From assembly GCA_903901335.1 (NCBI GenBank), contig CAIUQR010000088.1, positions 62,001 through 126,000 of the forward strand: a DNA stretch of 64,000 nt. The letters run 5' to 3'. The stretch's first letter is position 1; every line of letters begins with the position of its first letter. The translations under genes and the position numbers were made by a program. Shown here in pieces: positions 26,075-35,426 of the stretch. The DNA comes from an uncultured delta proteobacterium (GTDB lineage Bacteria; Desulfobacterota; Desulfobulbia; Desulfobulbales; Desulfocapsaceae). The notes beneath the pieces were generated by a model. That model did no database searches. It was not told where the DNA came from and saw only the letters and a list, made by a program, of their open reading frames with translations.

Positions 26075-26563
26075 TTATTTTTTATCTAGGCCAAGTTCTT
26101 TCAATAGTTGATCTTTTGATCCCTCGTCGTCAACAAGTCCTTGGATTTTCTTTCGAAATTCCGGAACATTGCTGAGAGGACCCTTCAATGAAGATAAAGC
26201 CTTCCGGAGTTCGAGGAGTTTTTGCAGTTCCGGGTTTTTTTCTGCTAGTGCTTCCGGGCCAAAATCCTTCAAGGACTCAAATTTAAGATCAACACTCATT
26301 TCTTCATCCGGATTTTCCGCAAGTTTGTTGGGGACGGTGAGATTCAGAGATAATTTCTGCGCTTTCATCACGTCGTTGAAATTATCTTTATCGATATTAA
26401 TGGCCTCACGGTCTTCAACTGCCCTTTCGTCCTGCTGTTGGGTGAAGTCCCCGACGACGAGGATCTTCAACGGGAGTTCTACCTCTTCCTTGGCATCTCC
26501 GATAGCTGGTCGATAGACAATATTCACCCTTTCTTTCGGGGCAACTGATCCTTCTTTCGCCAT
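26075..26563 (-). CDS. tssB: T6SS sheath small subunit TssB
   Basis: This 162-residue TssB (VipA/ImpB) begins MAKEGSVAPKERVNIVYRP, with VELPLKILVVGDFTQQQDERAVEDREAI cut by the family's conserved GDFT motif, and ends with the helical FRKKIQGLVDDEGSKDQLLKELG segment that in VipA binds TssC and hides the ClpV site. It pairs with TssC to make sheath protomers. GGAGG precedes the start at 26563. The gene begins 68 bases after tssA ends, and tssC follows closely. Confidence 0.95.
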   Translation of the reverse strand: MAKEGSVAPKERVNIVYRPAIGDAKEEVELPLKILVVGDFTQQQDERAVEDREAINIDKDNFNDVMKAQKLSLNLTVPNKLAENPDEEMSVDLKFESLKDFGPEALAEKNPELQKLLELRKALSSLKGPLSNVPEFRKKIQGLVDDEGSKDQLLKELGLDKK

Positions 26564-26630
26564 AGTTCCTCCACTCTGTTTATTGTGATTTGACTTCTAA
26601 TTATACTTGATTAATTAACAAAGAAAAGTA

Positions 26631-28334
26631 TTATTTTTCAGTACGCAATGCCTCTACAGGATCAATCCTTGCGATCTGGTGAAGCACCATTGCGGCTCTT
26701 TCTTTCGCCATCTTATCCGGGAATTTTTGCAATCCCGACCACATAATTTTCAGGCCTTGTAAAGCGAGCATCGGATCCCATTCTTCGAGGCGATAGGTTT
26801 GAATATCTTCCAGGATTTTGTCAAAATGAGGCATGGCAAGAGCGGCGTGCGGCGATTGAATCAAGAACCTGCAGAGGGCCAGTCGCCAGAGCATCTTTTC
26901 TTTTATGGAAAAGGCCAGACGCATCTCCTGCTGGAACAGGGAGACGGCATCAATCAGATTGTTGTCTTCCATCAGGTTTTGGGCATGCTGCGAAACCTCG
27001 GATAATCGTGCAGTTCCTGAGGTGGAGGTGTTGCCTTCGGCCATCGAAACCTGATCAAGGGGCAGTGCAGTTCCTTTCCGGGAGATCGACTGGAGCCAGT
27101 CTTGTGTATCTTTATCGGCAAAAGGGGTTCCATCCGAAAATTTCAATGCTGTCAGACCTGGAAGTCGGGCCATAAAAAAAGCGGTTTCCTGGGCGAGGCA
27201 GGCTGCGGCCTTAAGGTATTGAGGGCCTAGATTTTCAAGTGCAACTATGCTGAATCTATTAAGATCCATCCAAAAGACATACTCCGGAAGCCAGTATTCG
27301 GCTGCGGTTACCATGGAAGTCCAGTTCCCGCTGTTGAATAGGTCAAGTAATTGTGCAGTCGTCTGCAGATCTGGGGGCGGAAGAATGGTAATTCCATCGG
27401 TGTCCGGCGGCAGGTCTTCAAGGGTTGACCAGAGTGAAAAGCGCAGGAGGCGGTATGACATCGGGTTGGAAAGATCCTGGCTAAGAAGGGCGGAGGCGGT
27501 ATATTGAAGGTTTCTCAGCAGGTCATACATCGACTCTGTGCTGTCTTTTTCAGGCCCTGTTGGTGATGTACCTGCAACTGAAAGAGGTGCCGGTTGAGCG
27601 TTAGGTTCCGGGAGAGATGTCTTGAGTACGGGCGTTACTGTTTCCTCCTGCCCGGTTTCTTCGGTTGGAGGCGGATGATCCGGGACAGGTGATGATGGTT
27701 CTCTTTGCTGTGTTGGAGAGGGTGTGTCAGGATCAGGAACAGTGATCGACTCAGGCTCAGGCTTGTCGGCTGGTGAAGGTGCAGGAAGAGATGCTTCGGA
27801 GGGAATTTCCTCAATCACTCGAACAATGGAATGCAGAGTAGCAGGAGAATCCGGCAGATATTGTTCCAGGATCTTATCAATATGTACGCATTGCGCGCAT
27901 ATCCGTTTTTTGAGTGTCTCATCGATCGTATCAGGCAATATCTGCAATACTGCACTTTCGCATTTTTCAATCCACCAGTCGATAGCAGCTATTCGGCCCT
28001 TCATTCGGCGCAACTGGGGAAATAAAGTGTCCCAGAAATTTTCTAAAAGATCAATAGAGACCTGCAGTCCTATTTCGAGTCCTGGGATGCGGAATAGATG
28101 AATCTGCGCAACGCAGAAATAGGAGGCTACCAGGAGGTCTTTTGACTGGTTCGAAAGGATCTCGGCGGCCAGTGTGGAAATCTTCTGCCAGTCAATGGAT
28201 GCAGCTGCGGCCGAGGGCGAGGAGAGCTTGTCGACTTCAGCCTGAAGGTCTTCAAATACAGGCTGATAGCGGACGTCTTCGCCAGCAGGATTTTCTGCAC
28301 TGATTGGAGATGTGCCGAGAGCCGGAAGATTCAT
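26631..28334 (-). CDS. tssA: T6SS assembly protein TssA (ImpA N-terminal plus VasJ-type C-terminus)
   Basis: The N-terminal ~120 residues carry the ImpA_N signature (SPISAENPAGEDVRY, then DWQKISTLAAEILSNQSKDL and FWDTLFPQ). A long Pro/Thr/Glu-rich linker (about residues 175-270) follows, then a helical C-terminal half with QHAQNLMEDNNLIDAVSLFQ and LWRLALCRFLI, which looks like the VasJ-type C-terminal domain. That combination is found in the larger TssA class. TssA primes tube and sheath assembly at the baseplate and, in long-sheath systems, caps the distal end. The 567-residue length suits this class. The gene lies between tagF and tssB. The class assignment from eye alone is moderate. Confidence 0.88.
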   Translation of the reverse strand: MNLPALGTSPISAENPAGEDVRYQPVFEDLQAEVDKLSSPSAAAASIDWQKISTLAAEILSNQSKDLLVASYFCVAQIHLFRIPGLEIGLQVSIDLLENFWDTLFPQLRRMKGRIAAIDWWIEKCESAVLQILPDTIDETLKKRICAQCVHIDKILEQYLPDSPATLHSIVRVIEEIPSEASLPAPSPADKPEPESITVPDPDTPSPTQQREPSSPVPDHPPPTEETGQEETVTPVLKTSLPEPNAQPAPLSVAGTSPTGPEKDSTESMYDLLRNLQYTASALLSQDLSNPMSYRLLRFSLWSTLEDLPPDTDGITILPPPDLQTTAQLLDLFNSGNWTSMVTAAEYWLPEYVFWMDLNRFSIVALENLGPQYLKAAACLAQETAFFMARLPGLTALKFSDGTPFADKDTQDWLQSISRKGTALPLDQVSMAEGNTSTSGTARLSEVSQHAQNLMEDNNLIDAVSLFQQEMRLAFSIKEKMLWRLALCRFLIQSPHAALAMPHFDKILEDIQTYRLEEWDPMLALQGLKIMWSGLQKFPDKMAKERAAMVLHQIARIDPVEALRTEK

Positions 28335-28399
28335 AGTGAGACACCAAAATAAAAATTACCAAGGAAAATCAATTTGACAAGAACGTCCTCGGCAGGATT

Positions 28400-28981
28400 T
28401 CAAGGCGTCAGGGAAGTCTTGAAACTCCATAACTGTATAAAGTCCTGCGCGGTCAGCGGGCCGGTGAAGCGAAACACTGTGTTCTTCTCTCCGCATCCTC
28501 CTGTGAAAACAGCATTCGGGATGGCTTCAGGGCATGGTTGCACACCTTGGTGCTCAGAAAGAGCAAGAGGAGAAATTTTTGCAAAATCTGTCGCGATATC
28601 CCCGGGTGATTGATATCTCTCTCCCGCTATTTTCTCTAATTCGGTCCATACATTCTTAAAAGTATCGGGAAATGCATGCCACATCTTCTGCCAGCAGGGG
28701 AACTGTCCGGTCCCGATCAGCAGCAAAGGAAAAGGACGCCTCAGATTGTCGGAACTCGATTGAAGAAGACCGACGGCAAGGGCGGTATTGCTGTCTCCTT
28801 TGCTCCAGAAACGATAGGAACAGGCCTGTTTTTCAAACCCTCCGCTGTTTAGGAAATGCTGATACCCGAACGTTACCCATTTTCTGTAGGCCACCGTATA
28901 GTGGGTTTGGTCACCGATACTGAAATAATCGGCGAACATCGGGTGCTTCCCATAAACAAACCATTTAAAGTCGGATGCCAA
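28400..28981 (-). CDS. tagF: T6SS-associated protein TagF
   Basis: This 193-residue protein matches TagF (ImpM/SciT family): it starts with FKWFVYGKHPMFADYFSIGDQ, where GKxPxxxDF is the family mark, followed by RFWSKGDSNTALAVGLLQSSSDNLRRPFPLLLIGTG. In Pseudomonas and Agrobacterium TagF represses T6SS assembly post-translationally, antagonised by the PpkA-Fha pathway, and in some species it is fused to PppA. Here it is separate from the phosphatase. It lies 25 bases after tssM. Its presence together with a kinase, phosphatase and FHA protein strengthens the case for phosphorylation-based control. Confidence 0.9.
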   Translation of the reverse strand: MASDFKWFVYGKHPMFADYFSIGDQTHYTVAYRKWVTFGYQHFLNSGGFEKQACSYRFWSKGDSNTALAVGLLQSSSDNLRRPFPLLLIGTGQFPCWQKMWHAFPDTFKNVWTELEKIAGERYQSPGDIATDFAKISPLALSEHQGVQPCPEAIPNAVFTGGCGEKNTVFRFTGPLTAQDFIQLWSFKTSLTP

Positions 28982-29006
28982 GGTGTATTGCCTTTACACG
29001 GGAGCC

Positions 29007-32000
29007 TCAACGGTCCCAGCAGGTGCTGATTTCCCGGGGAACTTCGGGCAGTTTTTCCTCCCAGGCTTTTTTAATTGTCTCGATCCTCTGGGCCTGTTTG
29101 GCTTGCAATGCTTTTTTCATGGCTTCATTACGAAGCTCGTCCTGTTTTTTCTTCTGCTCCCATGCCGCCAGGGCTTCTGCCACGTTCATGTCCTTTTTTT
29201 CAGGATTCGAAACCTTGTCCTCTTCTGCTTTTGCTAATTCCTGCAGTTGAGTTTTCTGGAGAGCCATAATTTTTACCAAGGGTTTGATCCCGTCGAATTT
29301 ATAGCTGACAATTATAGATTGAATATCCATCCGAGCCAGAAGATTCTGCTCTTCCGGAAAATCCGAAGCCTTGAAAGAATGACTTCCTGATTTAAATTCT
29401 TGCAGAAAAAGCAGGAAGGCAAATTTCCCCTTGAACTGACGTCGTAAGATAAGGCTGCCGACCTCGATCTGCAGGTTGACTTCTTCGCAACTCTGTGGCG
29501 CCCAGTTGAATTCTTTGTGTACCGGGTAGTTCAGATTTACCAGGCGGGTCGTCTCGTTTTTGCAGACCATCTCCAAGGTTGTTGAATGGGGAATGACCTT
29601 GGCGTCTTTATTGACATCAGTCGGCAGGGCACTGACTTCAACCGGATAGTTCTTGTTCAGCGTAATGGCGCTGGGACCTGCCGGCTTATTTGCCTCCTGG
29701 GCAGCAGAATCCAAGGGTTCAGCAGGAAGTTTATCCAGAGCAATTTCATCTGCATGGAGATTCGGCTTCACTTTGGAAAGCCTGGTCCCTTCAGTGAGAA
29801 AGGATAAAAAGATATCCTTGAGAGGCAACGGGCGTCCCAGGGCCGTTTTGGGATAAAATCCTTGTTCCAGATTCCTGCCCAGAAACGGCTCTGCCGGTCC
29901 TTGCAGAAAACGTACGGCGAAGCCACTGGAATCAAAGAGAAGGTCCTGCAGACGGGATTTATCGTTAACACCTTGAACTTCCACCAGAACTCCCTTTTCC
30001 CAAAGGGAATTCAACTGGCAGGACGCCTCAAGATAGACATAATCTCTTAAATAGATAAGCGGGCCTGAAACCAGTTTCCAGACCATTTTTTGTTCATCAC
30101 CGGGGGCTTTTATCTCGTTTTGCAGGAGGTCAATCTGATTCTGGCCCAGATAAAACGGGGATTTAGATGTTGCCGGGTCGTCTTTGAAGACGTCCATGGC
30201 CATCTGATAGGAGACCTGTCTGGACGAAGAGGCCTGGGTGATTTTTCCTAGGGCCTCTTTATAGCTGTGCATATATTTCCCGGTCTTGAAGGGGTCGCCG
30301 AGAAGCTGTCCCGTTTCTGGGGTATCAAGTTTATTTTCAAGACTGCCGATGACCTTTTTGCCTTTTTCGGCAACCTTGGACATCAGGGAATTTTGTTCCT
30401 GCATGGCGGTTTCCCCTTTGGCCATAATGGAAGCCTTTTCTACCTGAAAAAGAAGGGGAATCCATGCGGGAGGATTTTCCGAGTCCTTGATGCCTCGTAA
30501 TTCCTTGGCCATTGTTTCAAGGAGTGAAAAATAAGGATTTTTGTCGTCAGCCATGGTCGATGCCAACTGCAACCAGCTGGCTTTATTGGTCACATGCTGC
30601 TCGGCCTCGGGAAATTTCAGGCCGAAATCGTACCAGACCTGGAAATAGGTTTTGATATACCATGCCAGGAATTTGTTCTTATTAGAGGAGATGATAAGTG
30701 GATCACTGACGGCTGATTCCATCTCTGTCAGCAGGGAATCGATGGTCTCTTTCCCTTTTACTGTGAAGGAAGGAGGAATGGAGTCGGCACCGGCATTGGT
30801 CAGATGATCTCCCCAAAAATTTTTCAGGGTCCAAGAGGGGAGACCCGAGTCGACATTGACCCAGTAGGCCAGCCAGGCAAGGTTGGTACCCGGGAGGGTG
30901 AGGATATGATGGAGCATGGATTGCAAATGGATATTTTCCTCACGGAGGACGTCCGGGTTTGTCTGCCAGGAGATATAATGCAGGTACTCATCTGCAATCC
31001 GGTCGCTGACCTTGCGAACAAGGCCCGCGTCGTCTGAAGGGATAACAGGCTGGAACGACGGTTGGGTTCTCTTGGCAAGAGAGGCAAATTCGTTATGATC
31101 CAGGCCTGATTTGATCAGGTTGATACGTCGCGTCAGATGGGCCGCATAGCGGCCTATCTTTTCACCTGGGGTTGCCGATGAAAAATCAGAAATTTCTCTT
31201 TCCAGCTTCCTGTCAAAGCCTGCTGAAAAGTCATGGTTGAATTGACGGCAGAATTTTTCTTTAAGCTGGATCTCAATTTTTTTGCTTTTATTCAGACCGA
31301 AACGAGGAAACCACCAACTGTTGTTGAAGTATTCAAGACGAGTAACAGCCTTCACGAAACGATCCATGGCCGTCGCATCGTTCAGAATATCCCCCTTCAT
31401 GACAATGGAGGTGTTGAATTCCTGGCCTGCTTTTTTCATGGTGGAAAGATTCTGGACAAAAGAAAAACTGAGCAGACCGCAAAGAGCCAGGACAATTGTC
31501 ATCCAGGCCGCAACGCCAATATTGCGGGTCAGGCGATTCCAGGCAAGATACCTGGCTGTAGGAGCAAAGAGCTTTTTATCTTCCGGCAGGATCTGGGAGA
31601 AAAGATCGTGCAGGAAAAGTCCTCTGCTGGTACCGGCGAGAATTTCCTGCGGTTTGATCAGGCCGAGCGCGTTCAGAAAATGAGAATACGGCGTCCCTTC
31701 CTGACGGCCACTGCTGAAATAGATGCCGCGCAGGATGGGGGTTTCCTGATACGGAGTTTTCTTAAAGGCCATCTGCATGAAGGAATGGAGATTCTTTTTC
31801 ATGCCTTGGAATTCGTCGGGGAAAAGCAGGAGCTCCGGGTCTGATTTTGTCTTTGCGCGTGTGGCGGAATGGGCCTGATGCAGCAGCAGCAGCCGCAGTT
31901 CGCGCAATCGTTTGCTGATAGTCTCAAAGAGTCGGGCGTGCAGGGATTCGGTATCGGTGGAGAGGTCCTGATTCAAGAGCCCCATGGCCTGATCCAGACA

Positions 32001-32822
32001 TTGGTCCGGCAGCAGGTTGCAGAACTGGGTCATGCCCTGAATGAGATCACATTTGGTGATCAGCACATAGACTGGAAACCGTTTCCCGAGAGACCGCATC
32101 AGTTCATCGATTCTCTGGCGAATATTCAGGGCGTCACTCTCGATTACTTCCGATGGTGCGTTCAAGAGTTTTTCAGCACTGATGGTGACGACCAGCCCGT
32201 TTAACGGTTCTTTCTTTCTGTATTTGACCAGCAGGGAAAGGAACTTCTGCCACTCTTTTTTATCCTGCCCTTCATTCAGCGGTATTGCATATCTTCCAGC
32301 GGTATCGATGATGATTGCCTGATCAAAGAACCACCAGTCACAGTTTCGGGTACCGGAAATACCTCCGACCTTACTTGTTTCCGTGAAGGGAGCGGAAAGA
32401 TCGGCGCTCTTGATGGCGGTTGTTTTTCCTGATCCGGATTCTCCTATGATCATGTACCAGGGCAGAACATAAAGAGGATTCCCATACTTGCTCAGATGAG
32501 AGGCCTTGAGGGTATCAATGGCCTCTTTCCAGCGTGCCTGCAGTTCGCGTTGCCCTTCCTGATCGGGGCTTCCTGCTCCTTGAAGATAGGCCTCATCCTG
32601 TTGAATGACCTGCTGCACAAAATTCTGTTCGCGACGACGCTGCAGGAGTTTCTGAATGAAGAAGAAAACCAGCCATAATCCGGCCAAACCGACCAGGAAA
32701 AACAGTCCGACCCACCAGGGCCAGGACATCCACAGCACAAAACCGAATGACAGCCCTACAATAATCAGCAGTAATGATGCCACAAGAATATACTTAAGTG
32801 CGGTCAGCAGGAATTTTTTCAT
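29007..32822 (-). CDS. tssM: T6SS inner-membrane protein TssM (IcmF)
   Basis: This 1271-residue protein has two N-terminal membrane helices (about 8-31 and 37-57), a cytoplasmic NTPase-like domain with Walker A GESGSGKT (127-134) and the IIDTAGRYAIP segment, a third helix near residues 435-455 (IVLALCGLLSFSF), and a large periplasmic domain that binds TssJ. Intact Walker A suggests ATP or GTP binding. TssM, TssL and TssJ form the envelope-spanning complex. The start directly abuts the tssL stop codon. The last ~100 residues are strongly charged and coiled-coil-like (EALAAWEQKKKQDELRNEAM), an extension beyond the usual TssJ-binding region that I do not recognise from well-studied homologues. 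Confidence 0.95.
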   Translation of the reverse strand: MKKFLLTALKYILVASLLLIIVGLSFGFVLWMSWPWWVGLFFLVGLAGLWLVFFFIQKLLQRRREQNFVQQVIQQDEAYLQGAGSPDQEGQRELQARWKEAIDTLKASHLSKYGNPLYVLPWYMIIGESGSGKTTAIKSADLSAPFTETSKVGGISGTRNCDWWFFDQAIIIDTAGRYAIPLNEGQDKKEWQKFLSLLVKYRKKEPLNGLVVTISAEKLLNAPSEVIESDALNIRQRIDELMRSLGKRFPVYVLITKCDLIQGMTQFCNLLPDQCLDQAMGLLNQDLSTDTESLHARLFETISKRLRELRLLLLHQAHSATRAKTKSDPELLLFPDEFQGMKKNLHSFMQMAFKKTPYQETPILRGIYFSSGRQEGTPYSHFLNALGLIKPQEILAGTSRGLFLHDLFSQILPEDKKLFAPTARYLAWNRLTRNIGVAAWMTIVLALCGLLSFSFVQNLSTMKKAGQEFNTSIVMKGDILNDATAMDRFVKAVTRLEYFNNSWWFPRFGLNKSKKIEIQLKEKFCRQFNHDFSAGFDRKLEREISDFSSATPGEKIGRYAAHLTRRINLIKSGLDHNEFASLAKRTQPSFQPVIPSDDAGLVRKVSDRIADEYLHYISWQTNPDVLREENIHLQSMLHHILTLPGTNLAWLAYWVNVDSGLPSWTLKNFWGDHLTNAGADSIPPSFTVKGKETIDSLLTEMESAVSDPLIISSNKNKFLAWYIKTYFQVWYDFGLKFPEAEQHVTNKASWLQLASTMADDKNPYFSLLETMAKELRGIKDSENPPAWIPLLFQVEKASIMAKGETAMQEQNSLMSKVAEKGKKVIGSLENKLDTPETGQLLGDPFKTGKYMHSYKEALGKITQASSSRQVSYQMAMDVFKDDPATSKSPFYLGQNQIDLLQNEIKAPGDEQKMVWKLVSGPLIYLRDYVYLEASCQLNSLWEKGVLVEVQGVNDKSRLQDLLFDSSGFAVRFLQGPAEPFLGRNLEQGFYPKTALGRPLPLKDIFLSFLTEGTRLSKVKPNLHADEIALDKLPAEPLDSAAQEANKPAGPSAITLNKNYPVEVSALPTDVNKDAKVIPHSTTLEMVCKNETTRLVNLNYPVHKEFNWAPQSCEEVNLQIEVGSLILRRQFKGKFAFLLFLQEFKSGSHSFKASDFPEEQNLLARMDIQSIIVSYKFDGIKPLVKIMALQKTQLQELAKAEEDKVSNPEKKDMNVAEALAAWEQKKKQDELRNEAMKKALQAKQAQRIETIKKAWEEKLPEVPREISTCWDR

Positions 32823-33503
32823 TTACGGTACCATACTGATAAAATTTTGGCCGACGTTGTCGAGAATGAAGTGGTAGATCAAAAAGAGAAGACCATAGAG
32901 CAAAGCAGGCACCCCGACTCCTGCCAGAAGCTCAATCGGGAAACGCCTTCCGGTGGTCTTTTCGATGCGTTGCAGACTGTCTGCTTCCTGATAGGCCCCG
33001 GAGAAGATACTGCTGTTGGCGAGTGTTGAGACATCGAGCTGGGAGCCTGCGATAAGCCGCAGATTGGATGTCTTCAGTTGCTCAAGGAGGATGCCGTCGC
33101 CGGGATTACAGAATCTGCCGGAAAATCCCAGGGCCAGACACAGGTAATAGACCTCGCGGACTTCCGTCTGTCCCGCTTCCAGGGCATTCAGTTTATCAAA
33201 GAACAATTCCCCTGCGTCGACGGTCTGATAGTACAGCCGCTGGAGCTGTTCTCCCTGCCAGCGATTTTTCGCCTGCCAGGGAGAATCGAGGAGGGTCTCA
33301 TCGATCCAGGCGAAGACGGCAAACTGAGCCAGATCGAAGTCTGTCGGCGAATAACGGTTGCGCTGAGGATGGTTTTGACACTTCGTTATGAGCTGGTCGA
33401 TGTCCGCCTTGATTTGATTGAAATCCGGTTGCCCTGAGGCAACGATTTTTTTGAAATAGGCCAGATAGGCGATCAGTTCTATAAAACAATCGAGCAGGCG
33501 CAT
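32823..33503 (-). CDS. tssL: T6SS inner-membrane protein TssL (DotU-type)
   Basis: The start is set at ATG 33503 (MRLLDCFIELIAYLAYF), two bases after the tssK stop and behind GGGAG; the longer frame would run into tssK. The 226-residue product has a helical cytoplasmic hook domain and a single C-terminal membrane helix (GVPALLYGLLFLIYHFIL), the DotU layout. There is no OmpA-like peptidoglycan-binding extension, so anchoring to the cell wall must come from another protein. The stop codon abuts the tssM start, a sign of strict co-expression. Confidence 0.94.
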   Translation of the reverse strand: MRLLDCFIELIAYLAYFKKIVASGQPDFNQIKADIDQLITKCQNHPQRNRYSPTDFDLAQFAVFAWIDETLLDSPWQAKNRWQGEQLQRLYYQTVDAGELFFDKLNALEAGQTEVREVYYLCLALGFSGRFCNPGDGILLEQLKTSNLRLIAGSQLDVSTLANSSIFSGAYQEADSLQRIEKTTGRRFPIELLAGVGVPALLYGLLFLIYHFILDNVGQNFISMVP

Positions 33504-33505
33504 AA

Positions 33506-34891
33506 TTATGATCTCCCGACGACCATGAGTTCGACTTTGAGATCCTCCGGGGCCGCATCCCAGAAGACAGCCAGATTGTTGTTTCTCTGGACCTGTTGCC
33601 ACTGATCGCCGTGATGATCGATCTTCAGATAACTCGAGTTCGCCCGGCGCGGAAGCTCTTGTGGCGGTGTCTCAAGAGGGGTAAGTCCGATTCCTGGAAG
33701 GGCCCGGGCTATCAGAAGAGGCAATGACTCCCGTGCCCCCATTTTTGCAATTGATATAAATGAAGAAACGTTCTGCTGCATATCCTGGTCCGTTGTGATA
33801 ACCAGATAATAGCGGTTATTTCCCTGGAAGATCGTCGGCGAGAGTTCTGCCGCGTAGTAGGTCCCATCAAAGAGAAGCTGCAGGACATATTCGGGCCCTG
33901 CGGTGATCTCCTCCAGCAGCTGGGTCAGTACGGACTGGGCAATCGAGAAACACGTCCATAATTTCCTGTGATTATAAGAGGGGACCTGGGTGGTGCCATC
34001 TGATTTTTCACCGAGCACATTGAAAGTTTCCGAAAAAGAGGAAAGTTCTCCGATAATCTGCCGGAGAATTCCATAGACGTTCCATGGATGAACAGGCTCT
34101 GATTCCGTCATCTGGAAAAGAAGAGGTACGTACCGGTTCAATGAGCGCAAGGCCAAAAGAAAGACCATATCCCGGGCGCCGAATTCTGCGGTATGGATGC
34201 CGCGATCACGTTTATAGGATTCAAGCTGGCGCGAGCGGGAGGCAAGCTGATCCCGTATTTCGATAATGAGCCGCAGCAGAGGTGCTGATGCTGAAATGGA
34301 CAGGGAGGGTGGAAAATAGCGTTGTGAAAGACCTATGGTCTCGCCGGTGCGTTCAAGATAAGCCAGCGGAATAAGATCATATTCTCCCAGTTTATCTTCT
34401 TCGGATTCCCAGAATAATCTAAGGGCATAATACAGATGCTTTACCTGGGCCGGTGGCCCGTTCTGGTGCAGATCAACCGCATCCTCAGGTTCTGTTGAGG
34501 TAACAAACCTGGTTGATATGTCGCCGATAGTCTCCAGGCTGGAGAGAACCGTGACGTTTTCACCGGCAGGGTTCCATTTTCGCAGACCTACAAACACCCC
34601 CAGAGGCTTCCCGCCTTCAACCCAGCTTTCACTGAAAGACCTGGCCTCAAGCAAGGCGTTTCCCGGAAAGGAAACATAGGTCTGTTCCGGAAAGAGAAAT
34701 TCCCCCTTAAGGAGATTGACGGACTGGTTGCCAAGGGCGGCTTCCTGAATTATGAGGCCGGCCACACCCCAGAAATAGGGCTGCAGGCCGGTCTGAAACG
34801 GCTGCAGGAGTGACTGAACGTAGCGATCCTGCAGCTGGAAATGCTGAGGTTGCAGGAAAAGCCCCTGATGCCAGAAAAAAGGTCTTCTCAT
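33506..34891 (-). CDS. tssK: T6SS baseplate-to-membrane adaptor TssK
   Basis: This 461-residue protein begins MRRPFFWHQGLFLQPQHFQLQDRY, a near-perfect match to the TssK start (the WhxGlflxPqHFq motif), and follows the family through AYLERTGETIGLSQRYFPPSL to the C-terminal domain that contacts TssL and TssM. TssK trimers resemble phage receptor-binding proteins and dock the baseplate on the membrane complex. The gene is 12 bases from tssJ and 2 bases from tssL. Confidence 0.95.
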   Translation of the reverse strand: MRRPFFWHQGLFLQPQHFQLQDRYVQSLLQPFQTGLQPYFWGVAGLIIQEAALGNQSVNLLKGEFLFPEQTYVSFPGNALLEARSFSESWVEGGKPLGVFVGLRKWNPAGENVTVLSSLETIGDISTRFVTSTEPEDAVDLHQNGPPAQVKHLYYALRLFWESEEDKLGEYDLIPLAYLERTGETIGLSQRYFPPSLSISASAPLLRLIIEIRDQLASRSRQLESYKRDRGIHTAEFGARDMVFLLALRSLNRYVPLLFQMTESEPVHPWNVYGILRQIIGELSSFSETFNVLGEKSDGTTQVPSYNHRKLWTCFSIAQSVLTQLLEEITAGPEYVLQLLFDGTYYAAELSPTIFQGNNRYYLVITTDQDMQQNVSSFISIAKMGARESLPLLIARALPGIGLTPLETPPQELPRRANSSYLKIDHHGDQWQQVQRNNNLAVFWDAAPEDLKVELMVVGRS

Positions 34892-34903
34892 TGAAACGTA
34901 CTC

Positions 34904-35422
34904 CTAATGGACTTCGGCCCCTACAATCTGTTGAGCCCCGAGGTTGATGTACAGGTTCATCGGCTCAACCCGTGCCTCTGAACTGCCGACGGTGGACACG
35001 GGAATATCGAAAAGCTTGGTCATCTTCATTTTATCCAGTTTGAAATAGCCGGCTGCAATCCCGAGGGTCTTGGTCTTGTCCATGCGATCCATAACGAGCG
35101 TCATATCCTGGTTCGGTTGGATGATCAGCCGCTTGGTTGCGGTTACGGTGTCGTTAAAGGCCTCGCAGTCGAGGAGCTGGTAGATACCGTCTTCACTGGC
35201 GGAAAACTGTTCGAATATCGACTTGTCTTTGACTTGATAGACACAGACGAGAAGGGTATGCGGTTTTTTGTCTTTCATATTGAGCTGCGGATCGGATTTT
35301 ATCCGTATCTTTATGGCGTCTTTGGCAAAACGGTAATCCGGCTCGGGGGGTGGCGAGCTTGCACATGAAGACAGCAGAAAAAGGGTTAGGCAGATGATAC
35401 TGAGGGAAAAAGTCCGTTTCAA
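34904..35422 (-). CDS. tssJ: T6SS outer-membrane lipoprotein TssJ
   Basis: I place the start at TTG 35422, because AGGAGGTAAT lies six bases upstream and the gap to the preceding gene is then four bases; the ATG at 35470 lies inside that gene and would add a charged segment ahead of the signal peptide. The signal peptide ends in lipobox LLSSC (Cys20). The mature domain has the TssJ transthyretin-like strand pattern, including KPHTLLVCVYQVKD and IIQPNQDMTLVMDRMDKTKTLGIAAGYF. TssJ sits in the inner leaflet of the outer membrane and holds the periplasmic end of TssM. The 172-residue length is typical. Confidence 0.92.
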   Translation of the reverse strand: MKRTFSLSIICLTLFLLSSCASSPPPEPDYRFAKDAIKIRIKSDPQLNMKDKKPHTLLVCVYQVKDKSIFEQFSASEDGIYQLLDCEAFNDTVTATKRLIIQPNQDMTLVMDRMDKTKTLGIAAGYFKLDKMKMTKLFDIPVSTVGSSEARVEPMNLYINLGAQQIVGAEVH

Positions 35423-35426
35423 AATA

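Noticed and set aside
25112..26089. 325-codon plus-strand frame opposite tssC
   Set aside because: Complement of a highly conserved sheath gene.
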